Origin: Liolophura sinensis
Lineage: Eukaryota; Mollusca; Polyplacophora; Chitonida; Chitonidae
Reading direction: 5' to 3'
DNA length: 64,000 bases
Assembly: GCF_032854445.1 (NCBI RefSeq)
Contig: NC_088305.1
Location: forward strand, 18,587,717-18,651,716
The notes under the pieces were generated by a model. The model saw only the letters and a program-made list of their open reading frames with translations, had not been told where the DNA came from and did not search any database. Made by a program: the position numbers and the translations under genes. This document shows positions 22,416 through 31,835 of the stretch, piece after piece. Within the stretch, counting starts at the first letter, position 1. Every line of letters starts with the position of its first letter.

Positions 22416-22567
22416 CTAGGCGTCGAAACAGACATCCATATACCAGCCTTCAACCCATAAGGACATTCCAGGTCAATAATCGCAAGGTCAATTCCCAAGA
22501 CGATATATAACAATGTGGAGATAACAATGAGAAGTACCTCCGCCATGCTTTGTTTGCAATTGTTCAT
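22416..22567 (-). other. Exon-like fragment, tetraspan-like helix, copy 1
   Basis: The - strand frame LLYIVLGIDLAIIDLECPYG then LKAGIWMSVS is hydrophobic. It is matched by 52211-52362 both in nucleotides (22416-22510 against 52211-52306) and in protein (VLGI-AIIDLE-PY-L-AGI-MS). It ends where the 39-bp array starts. The pattern resembles a second helix of four-helix proteins such as the MS4A group, but this is a weak guess. Probably a captured or pseudo-exon. Confidence 0.35.
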
Positions 22568-22589
22568 ATAAAAGCATCATGTCGATGAT

Positions 22590-22818
22590 TGTTTGTTTGA
22601 TGTTTTTCGCCTTACTCGAGAATAATTCACTTATGCGACAGCGGTTAGAATCATGGTGAGAGGAAACGGGGCAGAGGCCGGGGAAACCGACAGCCATCCG
22701 CAGGCTATTGGCAAACCTTCCAACGTACACCCGAAGAGGAAGCCAGCATGAACTTGACATGAACTAACAGCGACCGCAATAAAGGGTTGGCACGGTAATC
22801 ACTCGGCCACCTGGGCCC
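22590..22818 (-). mobile_element. S1 SINE, nearly full length, diverged
   Basis: From the tail module TTTTTCGCCTTACTCGAGAAT at the left to the head CTCGGCCACCTGGGCCC at the right, with all middle blocks present. Confidence 0.8.
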
Positions 22819-23676
22819 ACATCATGTCGATGTAATAAACATGGGCGCTTATATAATCTACAGCCCAAGGTTAAATTCAATCAGATACAATTATGACACA
22901 AATTGTCAGAGAACTTAAATGCTTATGCTTATATACAGACCAACAGAGTAGTTTGGTGCGTGCGTTTTGTAGCGATGAAAAGGCATGATATGACATCAAC
23001 GACACTTTTCATTAACAACAACAACAAAAAAACCCTGCCATGTAATACAAATACTCTTGGGCATTATCTTACTCCAATGTATTACCGGGTTATAGTTCAT
23101 GTAATGCGAATTCTCACCTCTCAACGTGAACTTAATTCAAAATGGTAGAACTGACTATCTATGAATCTATGCGATAACGTGCAAGTCTTGCTCTAAAGTG
23201 TGATTTGGCCTTTCATGATGGATTTATTAAATTCGACAGATTATTTTCTTTGGAGGTGTCGTATGTTATCGCAATGTGTTTTAATATGACGTGTGACTGG
23301 AGCAATGGTATTCATAAAGGGCTCCTCAGAGGGGCCCGCAACTGGTGTAGGTAATTCGATCTGTACAAAACTAATACATCGGATTCATTTCAGCTGACTC
23401 TGTAAAACATAACGACTTTGTTTTTCTTATCGCGATGGCCTGGCTACTGCGTGATTTCAGTGTTATTACACCTCCGAGGATTTGACAGGCTCTTTAGAAT
23501 TAATACGCTGGGGTGTATTTTCATGTTAGAAATGACAATGGCCCTGTCTCATAATGACCACACTCTCCCAGCGCATGCGTTATGATCTAGTCAGAGGGGC
23601 CAAGGACCACCAGACACATTCGAGGGATTTGTTGGCAAATATGACAGACGACAGTTCTCACCTCTGTTCTGCCAGA
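22819..23676. other. Upstream region of the copy 1 pseudogene, nothing assigned
   Basis: No repeat family or exon seen. This would have been the 5' flank and promoter of array copy 1. Confidence 0.5.
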
Positions 23677-24302
23677 ATGCGGTATGGCAAAGTTCTGCGA
23701 TAAACGGGCTTGGTGGCCAGTTTTCTGTGCGCAATGTTCAGTGGAATATTTCTGTCTTTCAACGTGTATGCTGTTCAGATGAAGGCGAAGCTGGACCTTA
23801 GTCAGACTCAAGGTGAGATGTAAAAAACACACACACTTTAATGACCAAGTGAGTTTCTGATTTGGTCATTATATTAATGTCCTGGCTACCCCTTAAGCAC
23901 TACATATACTATAATATTTTATTACGATAAAAATGTGGCTCTTTCAGTTTTTGCAGCTCAACATCGGTTGGTGTAGCTAAGAGTGCAAGTTATGCAAAAC
24001 TAAATGCTAAATTTTCTTGCGCGAGTCCTTTTTCCGGTGCAATGGCCATTCGGATACAAGTTGACAATTGATGATTGTTTTATTGCAAAACATGAACAAC
24101 ACCTAATAGGTATGCCAACAAGATGTCTTCGCAACGGCAGGGTTGAACAAGAGACTACACATATTAGATCCGAAATAGCTTGGAGAAAATGTTGGTGCAG
24201 TACTAATGTTGGCCATGCAATTCCTCCTTTCACTGGAACCTTGGTGACAATAAGTTGGCTGGAGACCACTTGCCTTTCACCTGTATGACAGATATAATTA
24301 AG

Positions 24303-24563
24303 GGAAACCGCAGAACAGCGGCAACAGGGAGATAGCTGGCTGATGGTCAAACGTAACCTGTGAAATACGGCCTTGTCAGTTTACCTTAGTTAGTGGTTTA
24401 TTCTAACTGTTCATGCAAATGCTACAGTAGCAAACCACACGCCCCCTAGCACCATGGCTTAAGCAAAATAAGGTAAAATATATGCAGTAATGATAATAGC
24501 AATTTATTAGACACCACGTATCTATAATTTCTAAAAATGCTGTGTTGTCATCACATTTAACAT
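24303..24563 (-). repeat. R3 dispersed repeat, reverse copy, in intron 1 of the pseudogene
   Basis: GTCAGTTTACCTTAGTTAGTG, CTAACTGTTCATGCAAATGC, CACCATGGCTTAAGC and TGTGTTGTCATCACATTTAA in order: a full-length reverse R3. Confidence 0.8.
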
Positions 24564-24654
24564 ACAATAACATTAAAACAATGCCTCGGAGATGTTTACT
24601 TCACCAGCAAAATTCTGGTTGTTTAATACAATACAATTAAAATGTACAACTTAG

Positions 24655-24880
24655 AGAGAAAAACCACACCTGGTCAGTTTACCTCTTTTGGAGCTTTATT
24701 CGAATTATAAATGTAAATGCTTAAATGGTAGCAAATTACACGCCTCTAGCACTACTGCTTAAGCAGAAGTAGGTTAAAAGTGCACTGATGTAAATTGTAA
24801 TTTTTGGCACCGGTCTAGAATTCCACAAAATACTGCGTTGTCATCGCGTTTGACACACGTGATACACTGGCCGACAGTAT
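24655..24880 (-). repeat. R3 dispersed repeat, reverse copy, tandem neighbour
   Basis: Second reverse R3 about 90 bp after the first: GGTCAGTTTACCTCTTTTGG, GCACTACTGCTTAAGCAG, ACTGCGTTGTCATCGCG. More diverged, so an independent insertion or an older duplication. Confidence 0.75.
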
Positions 24881-25769
24881 GTATTAAGTAAAAAAATTCT
24901 TGAGTATGACATTAGCCCACAATAAAAAGAAATACCGCATGGATCTTCATATGATCTGAGGTCCATTAACAGGAAATGAGTGTCTTACAACTACGTTGGC
25001 TGCGCCACATTGCGATCCGATGAAAACCCGTGACGTCACGTATGCTCTTGTTCCGGTTTTGTTATTGCGGAGAACATAATGGGTAACGACATGACCAAAC
25101 TTTAATTGCTATATACTATAGGCCTAAAGATATAAAACAACAAGCGTGAGCAGAACCTGTCCACACGTTCCAGAGTAATGAATTCTAAGATAATCTACGA
25201 AACACTGTACGCCCGACAGTTATATATAGGCCACACGACTAGCTTGCTTCTATAGTGACCCAGATATGCTTTTGACGTCACTTTTCAAAAATCCCATTTA
25301 CTGATGCCATATGCATAAACGCGATTGTAATAACGAACTATACTTTCAGAAGTTAATCTGATTCAGAGCGCAAACCTTACTTACGTTGGGTATCCCTACG
25401 ACATCTTATTTCTGTTGAACGGGTGAAACGTTCATTGCCTTGACAAGTTTAGGTTTCATTTGGCCTTCTGTCTGCCTCCATTTCTATCTAACAATAGCTT
25501 TACCGAAATAAAGTTGCCCACAAATTTGGACGAAACTTTGTCACTGAGACATGCACCAATCCATTACTTCATGTGGGCATTCGTACCTGGACTAGGAAAT
25601 CGAACTTTTGTCAGCGATTCTGCAATCCCAGTGCCAAATAGGTCACAAATTCATATTTTTTTCTTTTTATTTGGATATTACCCCTTCATTAAAACTCAAC
25701 CACGGCTTCTCTAATTTCTTTTTGCCCAATTCTGAATAAGCCGTGGTTCTAGTTCTAGATGACCAGTTC
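24881..25769. other. Pseudogene intron 1, nothing further assigned
   Basis: An 84-residue frame at 25460-25714 has no recognisable motif. No splice-flanked additional exon is supported. Confidence 0.5.
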
Positions 25770-25853
25770 TGTCTCCGCACGTACGCGGGAAGATCTTTCA
25801 GGAACTTGTGGGTGATCTTAGGTTTTCCCCGGGCTTTGCCAGGAATTTATCCT
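25770..25853 (+). mobile_element. S1 SINE middle fragment, degenerate
   Basis: CGCACGTACGCGGGAAGATC, then GTGGGTGATCTTAGG, then CCCCGGGCTTTGCC follow the order of S1 middle blocks. Confidence 0.55.
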
Positions 25854-26288
25854 TCACCTATGACCACTAACCAAATGATCACTCTGTCGTGGGTGCTCTA
25901 GTTTTACTCTTAGTGTTGTAGCCAATTACCCTTGGCGTTGGTTTCCGCTCTCAGATCAGTTTCCAGTTTTTGAAATGACCTAATGCATTGTGTTTTGTGT
26001 CGTTAGTGGGAGTCGTGGCATCCTTCACACTAGCTGGTCTCATTTTCTCCTTTCTGGGATACTTCCTGATCGACAAATACGGCTATGTGATGTGTTACCT
26101 CACAGCATGGGGACTCGTGACGTCATCAGATTTGCTGATGTGGTTAGCAACACGGTACACGGACTTCTTCGGGAAATGGATGAGTTTTGTGTGCCTGTTT
26201 CAGTTCATCAACCGTAAGAACGCAAAAATCATACTTTTTACAGAGAACTGTCTGAAATTCAAAGAGATGGAAATTTTGGCGTTTTATA

Positions 26289-26605
26289 GTGAGTGAGTGA
26301 GTGAGTGAGTAAATGATTAGGACTTAACGTCGTACTTTTCAGCAATTTTTCAGTCATATGACGAGGGAATCCTTAGAGTGCATGTAATGTGTCTTCTTGT
26401 TGCACGACGGATATCCACAAAGCGCTTTTATCTAGCGCTGCTTCACTGAGACGACTTACCACAGGCAATTAAGCTGCCCCAACCGAGCCATTATACTGAT
26501 ACGGGTCAACCAGTCGTTGCACTATCCCCTTAGTGCTGAACGCCAAGCCAGGAAGCTATAACTTTCTCTTTCAAGGTCTTAGGTGAGCTCCGATCCAGGA
26601 TTACC
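26289..26605 (-). mobile_element. S2-alpha SINE in intron 2 of the pseudogene
   Basis: Left end (GTGA)n, then ACTTAACGTCGTACTTTTCAG and TTTTTCAGTCATATGACGAG (tail), then GCTGCTTCACTGAGACG, CCATTATACTGATACGGG and a right end with CTCCGATCCAGGATTACC (B-box region). Confidence 0.85.
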
Positions 26606-27442
26606 TGAGAAACAATTTTCATAAGACCTGACTTATCTTGATCCGTTTATAAACCTCCTTGTGCTCTTAATAAATTAATCATGTTTAAAAAATCTGTCTC
26701 CTCAACAACCAATACTTCACCGACAGACAGACTTAGCATAAATACATCAACTCTTTGCGGGTACCAAATAGAGTACGCATGACTGCTGTTTTCTTGTGAC
26801 TTGTCACTATTCTATAAAATGATGTAGTTGATTTTACTCACTGCATATGCTGTTCTTCGTGTCTTTCATCTGTTTTGTTTGGCAACCCTCGGTGCCAGTA
26901 TCGCTGAAATGTGTTGTATATCATATGGTCTTTCGCAGTTCCACAAACGCCATGCCGGTAAAATCATTGGAGTCTATCTAGCATGGGTAGCCTTTGGAAT
27001 GGTTTTGTTATGCTGCATTGTATCAGATCATTTTCCAGACTGAAGAACGCCTGGATGATTTTTTCCTCAGCGTCCCTATTGGTTTTACCATCATTATTTC
27101 TACCTGTATTTTCAGCAAAAGATTTACTTTAAATAAGGACAAAGGACATTCTGAACAGGTGCCCTTGACGTCAGCTGAGGATTTTGAGGAATCTAAAGAG
27201 ATACCCAGTTCTGTGGACAACGACACAACAGAAAACGAATCCAGCAACATGTCTCTGAAAGATATTGCCAAGTCTTGGTCTTTCCATTTCTTCCTGTGGC
27301 CAAATGCGCTTTTCATTGGCTGCAACACGACTTTAATGAACAACATAACCACAATTGGACACGACATTGGCCTGGAGGATACGGAGACAACCATATATAT
27401 TTTCTCTGCTGGAATAATTATATCCCGTGCGTCTTTTGGGTC

Positions 27443-27702
27443 ACCAGCTGTAGATCATATAGGGCGCTTACAGCTGTTTTTTTGACTGTACATGAAGACA
27501 ATTTCAAGGTGTTGAAGTGCTAAAAGAACTCGTTGAGCTGACACGCCTAATGACATGTCACTGAGATACAACAACTTCATTTTAACCCTAGGGCAAGCTT
27601 GGAAATAAGCAATAAGACGAGTATTGGGTGTATGTAATGAGGGGCAAGTAACAGAAAATTGAACCATATAATTTAATTTTTGGTGACACTGAGTCACACC
27701 AT

Positions 27703-27704
<2 letters not shown>
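27443..27704. other. Flank of the truncated pseudogene, nothing assigned
   Basis: Homology to copies 2 and 3 stops at 27442. What follows shows no transporter sequence in any frame. Confidence 0.5.
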
Positions 27705-27742
<38 letters not shown>

Positions 27743-27992
27743 ATTGGTGTTATACGCCGTACTCAAGAATATTTCACTTATACGACGGCGGCCAGCATTA
27801 TGGTGGGTGGAAACCGGGCAGAACTCGGGGGAAACCCACGACCATCCGCAGGTAGCTGACAGACCTTCCCACATACGGCCGGAGAGAAAACCAGCATGAG
27901 CTGGACTTGAACTCACAGCGACCGCATTGGTGAGAGACTCCTGGGTCATTACGCTGCGCTAGCGCGCTAACCAACTGAGCCACGGAGGCCCC
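27705..27992 (-). mobile_element. S1 SINE, full length, poly-A subfamily
   Basis: About 37 T (the poly-A tail reversed), GATTGGTGTTATACGCCG, all middle blocks, GGACTTGAACTCACAGCG (reverse B-box) and CCAACTGAGCCACGGAGGCC (reverse A-box). Almost identical to 60133-60404. ATAGTT on both sides is a short possible target-site duplication. Confidence 0.92.
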
Positions 27993-28319
27993 TGTATAGT
28001 TCTGAGACCGCTTCGGTTGCCAAGCCCTTAGACAGTTTGCCTCGAAGTCGAGAAATTTTCTCTCATAAACGCTGTACACATAAATTTTCAAAAAATACGA
28101 CAAAAACTGACATTCTCTCATGTCAAAGTAATACTATCATCGAATGCTTTTCGTGAAGCAAATAGAACTATATATTTAGAACACCTTTAGAAGGTTTATT
28201 CCCCGAACCATCTACAGTCTCACTTAATTTTACTGATTTAAATTTTTCAGCATGACAGACTTGTTATGATTCGCAGTATCCCATAAACTATGTGCGTCTT
28301 ACAGCTACTGCTGAGATCT

Positions 28320-28395
28320 TTATTTATTTGGTCGGTGTTTTACGCCGAACTCAATAATACTTCACTTATACGACGGCAGCCAGCAGTAGAAGAAG
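28320..28395 (-). mobile_element. S1 SINE tail fragment
   Basis: (TTTA)n, GGTGTTTTACGCCGAACTCA and ACTTATACGACGGCAGCC, then homology is lost. Confidence 0.8.
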
Positions 28396-29989
28396 AAGGA
28401 ACCCGGGTATTTCCAACCTGCGGCTGAAATAGTGAGGGTACGTGATATATTACTGATATTTTGTTAGGTATCCATGTATATATTTGACCTGTAAGTATAT
28501 TTATTGGTGATGAACACAATCTGATATTTAAAAAAAAGGGCCACGTCTCCATCGTTTTTATTCTTTTTTTTTTTTGTTTTTATTTCATGATTTTATGTAT
28601 ACATTGCATATTCCTCACACTGATGGACATTCATTTGGCTGAAACTGATAATTAGCAGTAAGGGAAGTAATAAAATGAACGAAGTGAGCGATATTAACGC
28701 TACATCAGTACCATTATACATTACATCTGTAGATAATACATTCGTATGTTATTCCACGAAATTAAATTATTTACACAAATAAATGCGAATTTGAATACTA
28801 ATAAAAAATTTAACAAAAGCTGCAAAACAGCAATTGTTTACCATCTTTGTAGACATCTTTAGTTTTCAGATCAGATCTCCAATGGAAGGTGAACATCAGT
28901 ATACCCTTGTATGACAGACAGCTCTTTCCGATCTCGTGAAGAGCGAGATTTCATGGAGCTTGAAGGAGTAAAAAAAAGTATTCTGTTGATCGCAAATATG
29001 TATTAAAATATGTTGTGTGAACAGTCTGTCTATCAACTGTGGGATGTAGAGTGTTTAAGTCTGCTTCGTTTATTGTATATGATACAAAGGTTTGCGTCAC
29101 GTTTCAGTGAGGTTTGCATGTTTTGAATTAGCGGGGATGAACGTGACGGGCAATGAAGCACGGCTGTAGCTGAACTAAAAGTCTGATCCTTATACAGTTG
29201 GCGACTGTATTAGAAGACGATGAATAACACGGCAATGATTTATCGCTGACTCGGACTTCTGATTGAGAACATAAAGGAGAAATATAAAGTGTCCCTTCCC
29301 CGCATCGGCGGTCGATGGTGGGCTGGATGACAACAAGCATTTAGACGTAAACCACTTCGAGTCATGGACCTTTTCTTTTGCGTCCTCGTCGAGCACTGTT
29401 GAGACGTTGTCGCTGGTCGTCCAACCCGTGGCCTACAAAACATGAATGCTTCTATTTGTATCCGTTCCATCTGGGTAAATCTCCGATTGTGGATCACGCT
29501 CTGTCTGTATGATTATATTCAGGTATGTAATTGTACAGTTTGATGAATTTTAAATTTAAAAGGATGACTTTCATTTCTGTATTATACATTACCCCGGATT
29601 TTGTTTCGTTAAAGGATCCATTAAATTTCAGACGCATTGAGAGCATATCTAGATGTCCTACTTTAATAAAGCGTAACCAAATGTGTGTAATATTAAGCGA
29701 AACGTTAACACCTGTAGGTGCTCATGGATGGAGTGAATAGAAAAACTCTTTCAAGTCATGAGTAGTTTACACAACCTAATGCGTAACGACATCCGCTGAA
29801 TTCTTTTACACTCACTGATAGGGTGGTGATGAATGTCAAAAAGTATACTTCTCTTTGATCTCCACTAGAGTGCTTTTGTGCGTTCCACTTTTTGGGGTCA
29901 GTATTACAGTATGTGAACATGACAAAGGCCTGGATGTGCTGTGAAGTATGCAGTGGTTTGTATACACAACAATCGTTACCAAACAGATC
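28396..29989. other. No gene recognised
   Basis: Overlapping - strand frames at 29128-29497 (68-85 aa) cover a GC-richer patch but show no motif. The rest is AT-rich. Confidence 0.45.
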
Positions 29990-30118
29990 TTGAACAGTTA
30001 GAATAAAACTCTAACTGAGGTTAATTGGCAAGACGCCGTATTTCATCGGATATCTGTGACCATTTGCCAGTTATCACACTGTCATCGCTGATCTGGTTTT
30101 ACTCCCTCTGCCGCAGTT
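29990..30118 (+). repeat. R3 dispersed repeat, 3' part
   Basis: GAACAGTTAGAATAAAACTC, CTGAGGTTAATTGGCAAGA, GTGACCATTTGCCAGTTATC and TGGTTTTACTCCCTCTGC in R3 order. Confidence 0.75.
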
Positions 30119-30949
30119 TTTTATATTCAAGAGCTTTACATCAACGGGGAAAAGTCGATAAGGAAGTGTGTGGTTTTAACAATGTAAGTTATGATTTCTT
30201 ATCTCTGAATATTAGCAATAACGTTCATACACTTTGCAGTTTGACGAATAGCAAAGCAAGATAAGTACATGTAAAGTATCGTAGCGGTGCTGGTGTCATT
30301 ATGCTGCAAGTGGCTACTGGGCGACATCCAGTGTCCTAAATATATAGTTCTATTGAGACGTTGTTTTTTTTTCTTTAATTGTTGTTTAATGCATACTTGT
30401 TTTGTTAATTATCCTATTATCTGTTATCTGCAGATAATTGTTGGCGAAAACATTGATTCAGCGTGGAAACGCAGAGAAATGTCTGATTATTAATTAATTT
30501 AATTTAATTTTTATTTGATTGGTGATGTCATTTGATTGGTGATGTCATTGTGAATCTACCACATATTCTATAAGTCTGTGGCGTATTGAGTGACAAAGCG
30601 AGAAAAAAATCTAAAATATGGAACGTTATCTCAGTTTCTCCATTTTATAATATTTAAGCGAAGACATTTACGTGTACCTCCAAAACAAGTATTTTTCCGT
30701 CAAAAAAAGATAATGTTTCCCAAATGCCCAAATTTTATCTTCAAACATAAAATTTCTTCCAAAAAACAATTTATATCAAGTGGCAAAAATGTATTCCAAA
30801 CAAAACGTCTCTTAAAACAAAGAGATTTAATATCAAAATGCATACAAATGTCCACTACAAAAGCGATGACGTCATGTTTAGGTGGGAACAGCGTAGACGG
30901 CAGAGAAATGGGCACTGTTCTTGAATCCTTACCAGTACTGATGATGCCA
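30119..30949. other. No gene recognised
   Basis: A 136-codon open frame (30590-31000) runs through very AT-rich, Lys/Phe-rich sequence into a tandem repeat. Composition explains it, so it is not called. Confidence 0.5.
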
Positions 30950-31375
30950 ATTGTTACCCTGGATGAGGGTTTTCTTTTTATACATAAAATGCATGGTTAA
31001 ATTAAATATATATTTCAATATTATGTTAAATTTTTGCAACAAAAAATTCGACAGAATGAAAGAAAATTTATGTTTTAGAGTAAATAATTCTTTTACTAAT
31101 GGTGTTATATTTCACCTTGGGTGAAGGTTTTCTTTTTATACATAAAATGCATGGTTAAATTAAATATATATTTCAATATTATGTTAAATTTTTGCAACAA
31201 AAATTTCGACAGAAAGAAAGAAAATTTATGTTTTAGAGTAAATAATTCTTTTACTAATAGTGTTATATTTCACCTTGGGTGAAGGTTTTATTTTTATACA
31301 TAAAATGCGTGGTTAAATTAAATATATATTTCAATATTATGTTAAATTTTTTCAACAAAATAATTCAGTTTTAAA
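30950..31375. repeat. Tandem repeat, about 160-bp unit, 2.6 copies
   Basis: TACATAAAATGCATGGTTAA recurs at about 160 and 158 bp spacing (ATGCATGG at 30989 and 31149, ATGCGTGG at 31307). Very AT-rich. Confidence 0.9.
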
Positions 31376-31479
31376 GTAAACAATTGCTGTTTGGAATTTT
31401 TGCCGGTTTTTGATATTTCATAGATCTACATCAAGTTTTTTGTATACTTAGTTTACTATTCCCCCCAGCACTGAACCAC

Positions 31480-31787
31480 TGGGTTTAACATTACGACAGC
31501 CGCCTATACCATATTCTCCGCATCCGGAGCGATAGATCTACGATCAGTCCTGGGACGAGTCACACCTAAGACCTTAAATGTGGGAGTTGTAACTTAGACG
31601 CTTGGCGTTCAGCATGAAGGAGATAAGTGCAACGACCATTTGACCCAGCTTTCTAGATTAAAGAGTGGTGGAAATCCGCCCTGCAAACAAGGAGGCACAT
31701 TACATGCACTCTAAGGATTCCTTCGTCGTCATATGACTGAAAAATTGTTCAGTACGACGTTAAGCCCCAAGCACTCGCTCACTCCAT
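31480..31787 (+). mobile_element. S2-alpha SINE, near full length, just upstream of transporter copy 2
   Basis: Head 31480-31570 with tRNA-like remnants (GATCAGTCCTGGGACGAGTC), then CACACCTAAGACC, GGTGGAAATCCGCC and the GTCGTCATATGACTGAAAAA tail ending in (CACT)n. It ends 49 bp before the copy 2 start codon and so may contribute promoter or 5'UTR sequence. Confidence 0.85.
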
Positions 31788-31835
31788 ACCATGTTCTGCT
31801 TACTTCTATCAGTCAGTTGTCACCCAGTTAGCATC

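Larger units (their letters stand above)
23677..27442 (+). pseudogene. MFS transporter pseudogene, array copy 1
   Basis: The three exon equivalents are 23677-23812 (136 nt), 26007-26213 (207 nt) and 26886-27442, the first two the same lengths as in the intact copies. Lesions visible: codon 9 of exon 1 is TAA (23701-23703) where copies 2 and 3 have TGG; the intron-2 acceptor at 26884-26885 reads AA instead of AG; a one-base insertion near 27003-27008 shifts the frame relative to copy 2; homology ends abruptly at 27442 so helices 8-12 are missing. The exon 1 and exon 2 donors (GTGAGA, GTAAGA) remain. Intron 1 contains two R3 repeats in tandem, intron 2 an S2 SINE. Exon 3 is a mosaic of copy-3-like and copy-2-like sequence. 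The reading frame of exon 2 is still open, so decay is recent or exon 2 was refreshed by conversion. Confidence 0.85.

Noticed and set aside
24004-24350. 94- and 116-codon frames in pseudogene intron 1
   Set aside because: Overlap on opposite strands, no motif, and partly inside an R3 repeat.
27023-27394. 123-codon - strand frame, with similar frames at 34861-35205 and 43372-43704
   Set aside because: Antisense shadows of transporter exon 3.
27455-28121. 164- and 107-codon frames on the - strand, with a similar frame at 60164-60467
   Set aside because: They are the S1 SINE read in its tRNA orientation; the same peptide appears wherever a full-length S1 lies.
30590-31000. 136-codon open frame
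   Set aside because: Very AT-rich, Lys/Phe-rich, and runs into a non-coding tandem repeat.
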